Shown here piece by piece: positions 1 to 8,752 of a DNA stretch of 64,000 bases (positions are counted from its first letter, which is position 1; every line of letters begins with the position of its first letter). Origin of the DNA: Gracilibacillus caseinilyticus. Its GTDB lineage: Bacteria > Bacillota > Bacilli > Bacillales > Amphibacillaceae. The stretch lies in the NCBI RefSeq assembly GCF_022919115.1, contig NZ_CP095072.1:806001-870000 (forward strand). The letters are read 5' to 3'. A program made the translations under genes and the position numbers. The notes beneath the pieces are model-generated. The model did not search any database and had not been told where the DNA came from. It worked only from the letters and a program-made list of their open reading frames with translations.

Positions 1-471
1 CCAGTCTTGAAAAAAACGATTGCGTAGATGCAGTTGATTTTTTTCGACCTGAACAGAAGCCTGTTGAAAGAATTGCTCTTCTTCCCGCTCTCGTTCTAAC
101 TGTTTCATCAGCTCGGTTAGAATTCCTGCAAGCTGATCTGGATCGACCGGCTTTAATAAATAATCCTCTACCTGCAGACGAATAGCTTCTTGCGCATAAC
201 GAAAGTCATCATAGCCGGAGATAACGACCATCCGACAATCAGGACGCTTTTCTTTAATTTTTTTCATGGCTGTTATGCCATTCATAATCGGCATATTCAA
301 ATCAATCAGCACTACATCTACTTCATTTGCCAATGCCTGTTCTACCGCTTCCTCTCCGTCCTCTGCCTCCGCAACTACTTCCATATGAAAATCAGCCCAA
401 TTGACAAAGGTACGAATGCCATCCCTAATAATAAATTCATCGTCCGCTATTAATACCTTCCATTTACTCAT
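1..471 (-). CDS. Response regulator, YesN-like (N-terminal part, cut by window edge)
   Basis: This reading frame runs off the left edge; its first 157 residues are visible. It starts at an ATG whose ATGAGTAA overlaps the last 8 bases of the upstream kinase gene, so the two are translationally coupled. The visible part begins MSKWKVLIADDEF and is a CheY-like receiver domain with the acidic DD pair, the phospho-acceptor Asp in VLIDLNMP, the conserved Ser of VISGYDDF and the Lys of LLKPV. Regulators paired with YesM-type kinases normally continue into an AraC-type DNA-binding domain. That part lies outside the window, so the output domain is inferred. It probably controls sugar-uptake or catabolic genes in response to the binding protein and kinase encoded just upstream. 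Confidence 0.9.
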   Translation of the reverse strand, partial: MSKWKVLIADDEFIIRDGIRTFVNWADFHMEVVAEAEDGEEAVEQALANEVDVVLIDLNMPIMNGITAMKKIKEKRPDCRMVVISGYDDFRYAQEAIRLQVEDYLLKPVDPDQLAGILTELMKQLEREREEEQFFQQASVQVEKNQLHLRNRFFQDW

Positions 472-2284
472 GATTATCCTCCTCATCAGGTGGCAGATTA
501 ATAGGCAGTAAAATCGTAACTGTTGTTCCGCTATTTTCCTCACTATCCATCTCCACACCGAAACGCCCTCCGTGTGTCAAATGAATTCTAGCTTGTACGT
601 TTAAAATGCCATAGCCTTTCTTATTGCGGGTTTCCTCAGGGTTTTCTGTACGATCCACCGCTGCGATTAAGGCGGCTCTCATGTCATTCAATTGTACTTG
701 TGACATCCCTTTTCCATCATCTTTAATTTGAATCCAAAGAAAATCTTCTCTCTGTTTCGCTAGAATTTCAATATGTCCCGCTCCTCTTCGCTCCTTAATA
801 CCATGATAAATAGCATTTTCAACAATTGGCTGTAGAATAAATTTTAATACAGGTACGAGCTTGATCGATTCATCTACGTCAATGTGGTAATGCAGTTTAT
901 CTCGGTATCGGGTTTTCTGTATTTTTAAATAACTATCAATGTGATCCAATTCTTCATATAATGAGATATAATCGCGACCTTTACTTAAACCAATCCGGAA
1001 CAGCTTAGCAAGGGAAGCAACTACTTCAGCAACATCGTTAGCTTTTTGCTTTCGTGCCATCCATTGAATGGTATCCAGCGTATTATAGAGAAAATGCGGA
1101 TTGATATTCGCCTGCAAACTACGAAACTCTGCATCTCGCTTTTGTCTTTCCTGTCGTTCGGTTAGATGCATCAGCTGATTGATCTTCATTACCATTGTAT
1201 TAAAGCTTTTTCCTAACAGACCAATTTCATCTTCTCTTTTTTCCTGGTAACGAACCTTGAAGTCTCCATGCTCTGCTTTTCTCATAAATGACACAAGCTG
1301 AACAATCGGTTTCGAAATCGAATAGGAGAGAAAATAGGAAACCGGAATTCCAAATAACATAATAATAAAAATAAATGCGACTAAATAAAAGTTGATTTCT
1401 TTTAACCCAAATACCGTCTCTTCTGCTGGAAAAACCGCCATCGTAATCCAATTAACGAAAGGGGAACGCTGATAAATAAATTGTGTTTTTTCTCCATCAA
1501 CCATCTTGGAAAAATCACCTGATTGCGATTCCTCAATCCAATCCAACGGGACATCCGATACGATCGGCTGATTCGGTTGAAAAATATTCTGACCATTGTC
1601 GTCCATGACCATTAAATAACCACTTTTGCCTAATGTAACATCTTGCACCTCTTCCGCAATAACACGAAGCTTCAAATCAATTAACACCACACCGTAGAGC
1701 TCATCTGTGAAAGGATCGACCACTGCTCTTACCACAGTCACGACATCATCATTGGTATAATCGACGATCGAATGCAATCGTCTGCCGTCTGGTCGACCAA
1801 TCACCTTGAAAATCCCATTGTTCTCTACCGCGGCTGTATACCAGGAAGTCTTCGTCAGATCCATAATGGATGGGGCATATAATTCATTACTGACATATTC
1901 ACCAGCACTATTGACTACCATAATACCCGCTACTTCCGGTGATACAGTTGTAAACGTTCGCAAAAATCGTTGAATATCATAACGAGCGTCTGCCGAATCA
2001 ACCGGTCTATCGGAACTGCCGATGAATCCTGCCACATCCTCATTATTGGCTATCATGTACGAGTAGCTTTGCAGATTACTAATATAGAACTCAAATGACT
2101 CGTTGACTTTATCAATTAATTGCAAGGTATTGTCCGTAACCTGCTCTTCCATAACCCTTTCAACCGTCCAGCTGATAAATAGTCCAAGACAAATAATTGG
2201 CAAAATACTAATTAACAAAAAATGTGAAATTAATTTATACCGTATAGGAAAATTATTGATTTGCGTCCACCGTTTCACAAGCAC
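464..2284 (-). CDS. Sensor histidine kinase, YesM/LytS-like, with extracytoplasmic sensor domain
   Basis: A 606-residue membrane kinase. A first membrane segment (about residues 20-38) is followed by an extracytoplasmic domain of about 250 residues of dCACHE type, a second membrane segment (about 297-320), a HAMP linker and the His_kinase domain with the phospho-acceptor His in NPHFLYNTLDTIQW. The ATPase domain shows the N box (ENAIYHGIKE), the DDGKGM box and the GYGILN box. It sits between a membrane-anchored sugar-type binding protein (24 bp upstream) and its response regulator (8-bp overlap). This matches the binding protein-kinase-regulator arrangement known for XylFII-LytS xylose sensing in clostridia. 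The ligand cannot be read from the sequence. Confidence 0.93.
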   Translation of the reverse strand: MLVKRWTQINNFPIRYKLISHFLLISILPIICLGLFISWTVERVMEEQVTDNTLQLIDKVNESFEFYISNLQSYSYMIANNEDVAGFIGSSDRPVDSADARYDIQRFLRTFTTVSPEVAGIMVVNSAGEYVSNELYAPSIMDLTKTSWYTAAVENNGIFKVIGRPDGRRLHSIVDYTNDDVVTVVRAVVDPFTDELYGVVLIDLKLRVIAEEVQDVTLGKSGYLMVMDDNGQNIFQPNQPIVSDVPLDWIEESQSGDFSKMVDGEKTQFIYQRSPFVNWITMAVFPAEETVFGLKEINFYLVAFIFIIMLFGIPVSYFLSYSISKPIVQLVSFMRKAEHGDFKVRYQEKREDEIGLLGKSFNTMVMKINQLMHLTERQERQKRDAEFRSLQANINPHFLYNTLDTIQWMARKQKANDVAEVVASLAKLFRIGLSKGRDYISLYEELDHIDSYLKIQKTRYRDKLHYHIDVDESIKLVPVLKFILQPIVENAIYHGIKERRGAGHIEILAKQREDFLWIQIKDDGKGMSQVQLNDMRAALIAAVDRTENPEETRNKKGYGILNVQARIHLTHGGRFGVEMDSEENSGTTVTILLPINLPPDEEDNHE

Positions 2285-2308
2285 CCATCCATTTCTATGC
2301 TGCAGCCG

Positions 2309-3307
2309 TTATTCTGCCGGGTAATAATCACTAACATTTTCCTTCGTTACGACTGTGACACCTGTATCCATATATCGAGGCAGCTTCATTTCGCTCTGCA
2401 CATCCCCGGCTAAGTCATGCTGAAGGTGAAATAAGAACTGTAACGACCAATAGCCCATCTCCCAAGTACCTTGTGCCATCGTAGCAGATATCACCCCTTC
2501 TTCAATCATATCGAGCGTGCCTTTATCGGTGTCAAAACTGATAATATGCATTTGACCTTTTTTGTCTTGATCCAATACAGCCTTGCCGACTCCAACACCT
2601 CCGTTCGCTTCCGACGCAAATATTCCTTGCAGTCCCGGATATTCCCGCATCAAATCTTCAGAAACCTCTTTCGATATCATTTGGTCACCACGCCCATCTT
2701 TCACCGCTACTACAGTCATATTGGGATATTCTTTCGCAATCGTATCCCGAAAACCTTGCGTGCGTTCCTGGTGATTTAACTGATTCGGATGCGTAATAAT
2801 ACCGACATCACCTTCTTCTTGCAATAATTCCGCCATTTTGTGAGCAGCCGTTACACCCGCATAATAATTATCCGTTCCTAAGAAAGCATAGGCTTTACTC
2901 TCCGGTGCATCGGCATCAAACATAACAACAGGAATGCCCGTCTCTACCGCCTGATCAATCACTGGATTCAATGCCTCGGGATCCATCGTAGAAACAGCAA
3001 TTCCGGAAGGATTCTTGGCAATAACCTGCTCTAAAACCGTAATCTCTTCGTTTACGTCATATTGCGTCGCCCCTCGGTATTCCACGGAGACATTTAAAGC
3101 TTCCGCTGAATCTTCAAATCCTTTTAAGGCTCTCTTCCAATAATCTATTCCTGCCTGAAAAGTAACCATGACATATGTTTCATCCATAGTCCCGCGCAAT
3201 TCATGCTCCGACCAATCATTGCTTGTTGTTTCACTCGTCTGATATTGATAAACATACAAGACAAATAAACCAATTAATATAATGTAAACAACGAGTAGTT
3301 TCTTCAA
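2309..3307 (-). CDS. Membrane-anchored periplasmic-binding-protein-type sugar sensor (RbsB/XylF-like)
   Basis: A type I periplasmic binding protein of 332 residues. The best start is a TTG at 3307, which has a good AAGGGG ribosome binding site 8 bases upstream; a longer frame from 3334 would place that site inside the gene. The N terminus is an uncleaved-looking membrane anchor (LLVVYIILIGLFVLYVY) with no lipobox. It is followed by two Rossmann-like lobes with typical sugar-binder motifs (GIAVSTMDPEALNPVIDQA, GIPVVMFDADAPESKAYAFLGTDNY). No ABC permease or ATPase gene is adjacent, while a sensor kinase follows directly. I therefore infer that it presents sugar to the kinase rather than feeding a transporter. 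A paralogous gene with the same arrangement lies at 28203-29186. Confidence 0.85.
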   Translation of the reverse strand: MKKLLVVYIILIGLFVLYVYQYQTSETTSNDWSEHELRGTMDETYVMVTFQAGIDYWKRALKGFEDSAEALNVSVEYRGATQYDVNEEITVLEQVIAKNPSGIAVSTMDPEALNPVIDQAVETGIPVVMFDADAPESKAYAFLGTDNYYAGVTAAHKMAELLQEEGDVGIITHPNQLNHQERTQGFRDTIAKEYPNMTVVAVKDGRGDQMISKEVSEDLMREYPGLQGIFASEANGGVGVGKAVLDQDKKGQMHIISFDTDKGTLDMIEEGVISATMAQGTWEMGYWSLQFLFHLQHDLAGDVQSEMKLPRYMDTGVTVVTKENVSDYYPAE

Positions 3308-3337
3308 ATTGTAACCCCTTTCAAATTTGCACAACTA

Positions 3338-3370
3338 TATTCCTTCAACAGATTGTCTGTTGAAGGAATA
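3338..3370. promoter_or_regulatory. Perfect 15-bp inverted repeat upstream of the sugar-sensor operon
   Basis: TATTCCTTCAACAGA at 3338-3352 is the exact reverse complement of 3356-3370, with a 3-base spacer TTG. It lies about 30 bases upstream of the TTG start of the binding-protein gene, in its 5' leader. There is no T-run on either side, so an intrinsic terminator is unlikely. An operator or a stable 5' hairpin affecting mRNA stability are the reasonable readings. Confidence 0.6.
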
Positions 3371-3499
3371 GAACGAAATGAATCTGTTTTTCTGATTCGT
3401 TTGTACCAAAATTGTATAGGAAGTAACAGGAAGATTCAATCTTTTTTTGTGACATAGATAACAACTCTTGTACTAATATATGAGGACTCAGAGCCTGTA

Positions 3500-4327
3500 T
3501 TACGCTTTAGCAATGATTATATCGAAATCAATGGTGATAGATTGATACGACTTTTTCATCTTTTTGCCCCACGTTAAAGGAGTCATGTTCCAAAGTGCTG
3601 TATGTAAATCGCTCGGTACTTCCCATGTATACTGAATCGTTTCTACTTGAATGTGATCAAACTGTTTTCGACAATTATTGATTACTTCAGTATTGGAGTA
3701 ATGCTGACTATCCTGTTGCATCACTTGTTCCCTGATTTCTTTTAAATAATCAGCGCGTGGGATGACTTTTATTAACATGCCATTATCCGCTAATAACCGC
3801 TTAAATTCCTGATAATTTGCAGGCGACAAAATATTTAATATGATATCAAATTTGCCACCTTGAAAAGGACTTTGCGCTAAATCCGCTACGGCCCAAATCA
3901 TGTCTGGATGATATTTAGCAGCAGTCAGAATACCGTCTTTGGCAATATCGATACCCACAGCCACTAGGTCGCGATCTGATCGTTGCTGAATTTGCTGTAG
4001 ATGTGATCCTTCTCCACAACCAACATCCAACATATTCGTTGATTTATCAGCACCTGAAGTAAGAATGTTGACGATTTTTTGGTGAAGCAAGTCATACATT
4101 CCGCTCTGAATAACCTGATAACGCGCTTCAAAAAGCTGTTTGTCATAATCCTTCGGAGAGGCCTTCGAAAAGAAATTGACATAGCCTTTTTTCGCTAAGT
4201 CAAATTGGTGATTAGAGGTACAAATTACAGAGGTATCCTTTATCGTAACTGCTTCTTTACAAATCGGGCATTGAAAAAGAGATCGGTGCTTACCTATTAA
4301 ATGTGCTGCTCGTTCGATTTTCTTCAT
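3500..4327 (-). CDS. rlmA: 23S rRNA (guanine-N1)-methyltransferase, RlmA family
   Basis: Encodes 275 residues from ATG 4327, preceded by GGAG 8 bases upstream; the open frame extends to 4519 but the extension has no ribosome binding site and is longer than the family. The N terminus carries the family's zinc ribbon, CPIC near residue 20 and a second pair in VICTSNHQFDLAKKGYVNF. A class I SAM-dependent methyltransferase fold follows, with the glycine-rich motif LDVGCGEGSHL. The family methylates N1 of G745 or G748 in helix 35 of 23S rRNA; in Gram-positives the G748 enzymes confer tylosin tolerance. Which position this one modifies cannot be decided here. It appears monocistronic. Confidence 0.88.
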   Translation of the reverse strand: MKKIERAAHLIGKHRSLFQCPICKEAVTIKDTSVICTSNHQFDLAKKGYVNFFSKASPKDYDKQLFEARYQVIQSGMYDLLHQKIVNILTSGADKSTNMLDVGCGEGSHLQQIQQRSDRDLVAVGIDIAKDGILTAAKYHPDMIWAVADLAQSPFQGGKFDIILNILSPANYQEFKRLLADNGMLIKVIPRADYLKEIREQVMQQDSQHYSNTEVINNCRKQFDHIQVETIQYTWEVPSDLHTALWNMTPLTWGKKMKKSYQSITIDFDIIIAKA

Positions 4328-4555
4328 AGTCGTACTCCATTTTTTCTTATATCGTATCTTGAATCCGAAGGAAATGCAAATGCAGATAGATATGGTTAGG
4401 TAAAGCGCTTTGTAACTTCGTTTACCCGATTGACGAAGCGAGTGTGTGCTGCTAATATCTTTTATGTTCAATATTAACTTACTACAGAGGTGAAAGAGCG
4501 TTTTAACTTCTTTCATCATTTATAAAAGCGTATAATAATGTTTATATAACCGAGG

Positions 4556-4846
4556 AAGCATACTTTGAAGTGATAACATTTTTGGAGCCTTACAGATACC
4601 GTTCAATATGCTACCTCTTACATCTATTGTAGAGTCCAAACATTAGCGCATGCCAACCACATAGACTCCCGTGCACCGCAGGACGCGTAGTGGTTGGCCG
4701 GAGCAGTCTCCCAGAACATTTACAATTTCAAAATCACCACTAAGCTCGTTAACATAATACGTATTATAAGAACCTAAACTTTTATTTTCTTAATCTTAAG
4801 TTAAAATTTTGCTTTCTTAACTTATGAAAAATACGTAATTGTGTAT
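4556..4846 (-). repeat. Dispersed hairpin element, copy 1 (reduced P hairpin, one TIR, tail)
   Basis: This intergenic stretch holds a 5'-truncated copy of the dispersed element. The region 4597-4650 matches the spacer of copy 3. The minimal P hairpin (GCCAACCAC at 4652-4660 and GTGGTTGGC at 4690-4698) has lost its central stem. A right terminal repeat lies at 4749-4768, followed by a degenerate tail repeat ending near 4845. No ORF with a plausible start is present. Confidence 0.75.
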
Positions 4847-4847
4847 A

Positions 4848-4880
4848 AAGTCCCATCCTAATAAAGAGACGGGGTGGACC
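4848..4880 (-). terminator. Weak possible terminator after the phn operon
   Basis: On the minus strand GTCCACCCC can pair imperfectly with GGATGGGAC around a 13-base loop, followed by TTTAT. It lies immediately after the last transporter gene. The stem has a bulge, so this is tentative. Confidence 0.35.
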
Positions 4881-4882
4881 AT

Positions 4883-5689
4883 TCAGCCTCTGACTAACTT
4901 ATTTCGTGTATAATTAGAATACAGTTCCACAATTAATATCAACACAACCAATCCGATTAAAATCGAACCTACTTCATTCCAGCGATAGGCGTTCATCGCA
5001 AATATTAATGGCGCACCAATACCGCCCGCTGCTACTAAACCGAGAATCGATGCTTCACGAAGGTTCATATCAAAACGATAAATGATGACCGATAAAAATA
5101 TCGCAAACAGCTGTGGTACGATACCGAAACGAATCTTTTCAAAGGTTGTACATCCAATCGACGTCATCGATTCAAAAATACTCGTATCCAAATCTTCGAT
5201 CGCATCGACGAATAATTTAGCAAGCATTCCCACCGAAATCAAGCCGATTGTTAATACACCTGCAAAAGGACCAGGCCCTGTCACACGAATAAACATCAGC
5301 CCATATACTAACGAAGGTACCGTCCGGATGCCAATAAGCAGCAGTCTTGTTAAGTATGCTAATGGTTTTGGTACGACATTCGATGCAGACAAAAATGCTA
5401 ACGGTATCGCTAGAATAGCTCCAATAATCGTACCTAAAAAGGCAATCGCGATTGTTTCCACTAATAAATATAATACTCCTTGCTTGGTGAAATTAATAAG
5501 TAAATCCAAATCCGGTGTGACAATCCCAGTCAAAATGCTCTGCGCAATTGACCAGCCGCTTTCCTCCATATTCTCGATATTCACTGCAGTTAAAGACCAT
5601 AGAAATAATGCTACGATCATTCCTGTTATCACAAACAGGTACGTTTTATTTCTTGGTGCTGCATATAATTGCTTCTCAATCACATTCAT
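4883..5689 (-). CDS. phnE: Phosphonate/phosphite-type ABC transporter permease (second PhnE)
   Basis: A 268-residue integral membrane protein of the PhnE family with about six membrane segments and the binding-protein-dependent permease loop (EAxxxxG region, here REASILGLVAAGGIGAPL) that contacts the ATPase. It is the last gene of a phnD-phnC-phnE-phnE set, 15 bp after the other permease. The two permeases most likely form a heterodimeric channel in the cytoplasmic membrane. Uptake of phosphonate, phosphite or a related organophosphorus compound is inferred from family; the substrate cannot be read from the permease. Confidence 0.9.
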   Translation of the reverse strand: MNVIEKQLYAAPRNKTYLFVITGMIVALFLWSLTAVNIENMEESGWSIAQSILTGIVTPDLDLLINFTKQGVLYLLVETIAIAFLGTIIGAILAIPLAFLSASNVVPKPLAYLTRLLLIGIRTVPSLVYGLMFIRVTGPGPFAGVLTIGLISVGMLAKLFVDAIEDLDTSIFESMTSIGCTTFEKIRFGIVPQLFAIFLSVIIYRFDMNLREASILGLVAAGGIGAPLIFAMNAYRWNEVGSILIGLVVLILIVELYSNYTRNKLVRG

Positions 5690-5704
5690 GATAAGTCAGG
5701 CCTT

Positions 5705-6520
5705 TCATATCAACTTTTTCCTAAAATGCTCACTAATGGTTTCAATAAAAAATACGGTAATGGCTAACATCAATAACACCATACCTACACTGGCATAATC
5801 ACGCCATCCCAGTCCTTCATCCAACAACAATCCGATACCTCCGGCTCCAACATACCCAAGAATGGCTGCATAACGGACATTCCCTTCGAAACAAAACATC
5901 GAAGTTGACAAAAAGTTCGGGAGTACTTGTGGGAATATCGCATAGCGAAAAGCCTGTATCCGATTCATTCCTATGGACTCCATCGCTTCAAATGCATTCA
6001 TACTAGCATTTTCAATTTGTTCATATAGTAACTTTCCGACATAAGAAAGGGTGAATAAAAAGATTGCTACCGTCCCTGCTAACGTTCCTAAACCAAAAAT
6101 AAAGGTTGCAATAAGCGCCGTCACTAGTGTAGGCATTGTTCGTAAAACACTAAGAACGAACCTGGCAATCATCACTACCATTTTGGATTCGACGATGTTG
6201 GAAGCAGCTAAGTAGGCTGCTGGTACCGCAACAAGCGAACCAATCACAGATCCAAGCAGTGACATCTTAATTGTATCCATCAGTGGCTTCCAAATATTCG
6301 GGAGGTATTCCCATTTCGGCGGAATCATAGCTACCACAATATCAAAGAATTTGTCTCCACTTTGAAGCAAAACTAAAAATTCAAATCCGGTAAATTTTAC
6401 AGATAGATAGGTTGATACGATAACAATTAGTACAGTGAGAGGTGTACGTGACCGCTTCTCCATAATGATCTTCCCATTAGGCAGTATGATTTCTTTCGGT
6501 GGAAAAACTTTATCAAACAT
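5705..6520 (-). CDS. phnE: Phosphonate/phosphite-type ABC transporter permease (first PhnE)
   Basis: A PhnE-family permease of 271 residues from ATG 6520. That start is preferred because GGAAGG lies 5 bases upstream and its ATGTTTGA overlaps the end of phnC by 8 bp; an upstream in-frame ATG at 6535 lacks a site. The protein has about six membrane helices and the conserved cytoplasmic loop RYAAILGYVGAGGIGLLL, the coupling motif for the ATPase. It is about 27% of typical identity-level divergence apart from its partner by eye only in the loop and C-terminal helices, so they look like an old duplication. It forms the membrane channel with the second PhnE. Confidence 0.9.
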   Translation of the reverse strand: MFDKVFPPKEIILPNGKIIMEKRSRTPLTVLIVIVSTYLSVKFTGFEFLVLLQSGDKFFDIVVAMIPPKWEYLPNIWKPLMDTIKMSLLGSVIGSLVAVPAAYLAASNIVESKMVVMIARFVLSVLRTMPTLVTALIATFIFGLGTLAGTVAIFLFTLSYVGKLLYEQIENASMNAFEAMESIGMNRIQAFRYAIFPQVLPNFLSTSMFCFEGNVRYAAILGYVGAGGIGLLLDEGLGWRDYASVGMVLLMLAITVFFIETISEHFRKKLI

Positions 6521-7295
6521 AAGCACCTTCCTCATACGCTTCCGTTGTCACATCTTCCTTTCCGCCTTTATAAATATAATCTAATATGTCGTCCGTCACT
6601 TCCTGAGAAGGACCATCATAAACAATTTGACCTTCCCTGACACCAATAATCCGATCCGCATATTCCAATGCCACTTCAACATGGTGAATATTCATAATTA
6701 CCGATAGATCCATCTGTTGATTGATCCGCTTAAAATCGTCCATAACTTGCTGTGACGTAACAGGGTCTAATGAAGCAATCGGTTCATCAGCCAACATTAT
6801 ATAAGGATTTTGCGCTAACGTTCTGGCCAAGGCCACCCGCTGTTGCTGACCACCAGAAAGCTGATCAACTCGCACATATGCTTTATCCAGTATGCCTACT
6901 TGATCAAGTGCTGTTAACGCCTTTAATTTCAATTCTTTCGAAAATATTCCGGTCAGCTTTCTCCACAAGGGTAATTCCGGTACAAAGGATACCAGTACGT
7001 TTTTTAAAACTGTTGCTCGCGTAACCAAATTGAAGGATTGAAAAATCATTCCGATTCGCCGACGGAACTTGCGAATCTCTTTACCACGCAAATGACCAAC
7101 TTCGATTCCATCGACAACGAGTGAGCCAGAGGTAATATCGTGCATGCGATTAATACAACGAATCAGCGTCGATTTTCCTGCACCAGATAAGCCAATGACC
7201 GCAACAAATTCCCCTTTATCAATCTTCAAATTAACATTCTGTAATGCTTTCACGCCTTTACCATATGTCTTATCTACATCGATAAATTCTATCAT
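6513..7295 (-). CDS. phnC: Phosphonate/phosphite-type ABC transporter ATP-binding protein
   Basis: A complete 260-residue ABC ATPase with Walker A GLSGAGKSTLIR, Q-loop FQSFNLV, signature LSGGQQQRVALAR, Walker B IMLADEP and the switch His in NIHHVEVA. The sequence matches PhnC, the energising subunit of phosphonate, phosphite and hypophosphite importers. It acts on the cytoplasmic face of the membrane with the two PhnE permeases encoded just downstream. It is separated from phnD by 297 bases that contain a hairpin terminator and a tail repeat, so its expression may be lower than that of phnD. Confidence 0.95.
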   Translation of the reverse strand: MIEFIDVDKTYGKGVKALQNVNLKIDKGEFVAVIGLSGAGKSTLIRCINRMHDITSGSLVVDGIEVGHLRGKEIRKFRRRIGMIFQSFNLVTRATVLKNVLVSFVPELPLWRKLTGIFSKELKLKALTALDQVGILDKAYVRVDQLSGGQQQRVALARTLAQNPYIMLADEPIASLDPVTSQQVMDDFKRINQQMDLSVIMNIHHVEVALEYADRIIGVREGQIVYDGPSQEVTDDILDYIYKGGKEDVTTEAYEEGAYV

Positions 7296-7316
7296 TTTCT
7301 ATCGCCATCCTTGTTA

Positions 7317-7364
7317 GAAAAACTCGGCATTCGCCTCGTCTTATAGCGAGTGCCGTAGTTTTTC
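7317..7364 (-). terminator. Hairpin terminator between phnD and phnC
   Basis: GAAAAACT-CGGCATTCGC (7317-7334) pairs with GCGAGTGCCGTAGTTTTTC (7346-7364) apart from one bulge and one mismatch. On the minus strand the stem is followed by TTTTTCT. It stands inside the phn gene cluster, so it may act as a partial terminator or mRNA end point that favours the binding protein over the other subunits. Confidence 0.65.
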
Positions 7365-7368
7365 TTAT

Positions 7369-7445
7369 ACTTGGTACACTTTAAATTTTCACTACGTCGA
7401 GCTGCTTTATTGCTAAAATTTTGTGCTTTCTTAACGTGTAAAAAA
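7369..7445. repeat. Tail repeat, solo copy
   Basis: This 77-base stretch shares CTTGGTACACTTTAAATTTT, CACTACGTCGAGCT and CTTTCTTAACGTG with 25174-25252, nearly base for base, and more loosely with 23071-23146 and 39091-39161. It lies in the phnD-phnC gap directly 3' of the 7.6-kb gene in transcription order. No coding function is apparent. Confidence 0.7.
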
Positions 7446-7592
7446 TGGAGCTGTCCAAAAAGGTCAACCAAATTGATGATTAATCAACCTGCCTCCTGCA
7501 AGTCATTCGCATTTTCTCATTGCTCATCATTGGCTTCATCCCTTTTTGAAACAACCCCATTTAAGCTTATTCCTGATAAGTTGTATTGCAGC

Positions 7593-8693
7593 TTAATTTA
7601 AAGACTGCACCATTTCCTGCGCTTCCCGTTCTTTATCATAATCAGCATCAGAAGCTTTTTGGTAACCCTCGTGGTTATATATAGAGATAACTTCTTTACC
7701 TTCTTCTGTTTCAGCAATATTTAGAAAGGCTTGCTGGATTGCTGTTTTTAAGTCCTCATCCATAATCTCAGAGTTTTTGCTTACACTGATCGTGTCGTTA
7801 TAAATACCAGAAGTAACACCGATGACATTCGTTTCATCCCAGATGGTACCTTCACGATTAAAATCTGATTGCCATGTATCTGCATTATCACGGCGAGCAT
7901 CTGCATAGGTTACCATCACATCAATGTCTTTTTGAGCTAAACGAGCAAAGGCACTACCATATGAATCCACCTTTACTTTGTTCGATAAATCAGTAATCGT
8001 TTTATCAAAATTATCCTTCAGCCATAGTGCTGGATAAATATATCCTGCAGGAGAAGAAGTAGACATCACCGCCCATGATGCACTGTCAATATCTTCAAAG
8101 GTTAATTCTTCACCACTGTTTACCTTCTCTGCTAATTCCTGACCTTTCTCCGACGGACCTGCAATCATTAATGCACGATAATAGGTAACCTGTTCATCAC
8201 TTGCTTCTGTTGGTTTATTATCATTCCAGTCCTTCGCATTGTCAGAATCATTGGTTAAACCAGCACGTGTAGAAGTCAGAAGTACCTCTGCACCATCATC
8301 ATAAAGGACATATGTACCACCAGGGATAAATCCAATATCAGTAGTGCCTGCAGATAATGCCTCTCCAACTGCTTCATAGCTTGTCCCAACTGATATCTCA
8401 ACATTTCCAATATCATAGCCTAAGTTTGCCATTTCTTCTTTTAGCAATTCTTTTAACGGCTCTGTAGCTGTTGTAATTTCGTCCGGTTCACGTGAAGGTA
8501 CAAAGCTGATAGACAATTCATCAATGGCTTTATTGCTTTCTTCTTCTGATGCCGAAGATTCATTCTCTGTTTCACTTGCTTCTGCTTCGTTTTCTGTTGA
8601 ACCATCTGTATTTCCTTCTTCCGATTCTCCACAAGCAATTAACATTACTGCTAATAGTGCCATAACTAATAACAACCATAATTTTTTCAACAT
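7593..8693 (-). CDS. phnD: Phosphonate/phosphite-type ABC transporter substrate-binding lipoprotein
   Basis: A 366-residue extracytoplasmic binding protein. The N terminus is a lipoprotein signal with lipobox LIAC (Cys about residue 21), followed by a Glu/Ser-rich linker and a PhnD/SsuA-like type II binding fold (ISFVPSREPDEI, TDIGFIPGGTYVLY, SSPAGYIYPALWL). It captures the ligand for the PhnC/PhnE importer encoded downstream. The ribosome binding site AAAGGGG stands 6 bases before the ATG. The promoter region carries repeats with the 11-bp spacing of Bacillus PhoP boxes, which fits phosphate-starvation control. The spacer phenotype, phosphonate versus phosphite, cannot be decided. Confidence 0.92.
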   Translation of the reverse strand: MLKKLWLLLVMALLAVMLIACGESEEGNTDGSTENEAEASETENESSASEEESNKAIDELSISFVPSREPDEITTATEPLKELLKEEMANLGYDIGNVEISVGTSYEAVGEALSAGTTDIGFIPGGTYVLYDDGAEVLLTSTRAGLTNDSDNAKDWNDNKPTEASDEQVTYYRALMIAGPSEKGQELAEKVNSGEELTFEDIDSASWAVMSTSSPAGYIYPALWLKDNFDKTITDLSNKVKVDSYGSAFARLAQKDIDVMVTYADARRDNADTWQSDFNREGTIWDETNVIGVTSGIYNDTISVSKNSEIMDEDLKTAIQQAFLNIAETEEGKEVISIYNHEGYQKASDADYDKEREAQEMVQSLN

Positions 8694-8752
8694 AGTTGTC
8701 CCCTTTCAAAATATATAAGATGTAGAACCTATCTCTGAGTCTAGAGCATTAC

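Noticed and set aside
5082..5798. A 238-codon open frame opposite the second PhnE gene
   Set aside because: It mirrors the phnE coding strand, has no ribosome binding site and no family resemblance; the permease on the other strand is well supported.
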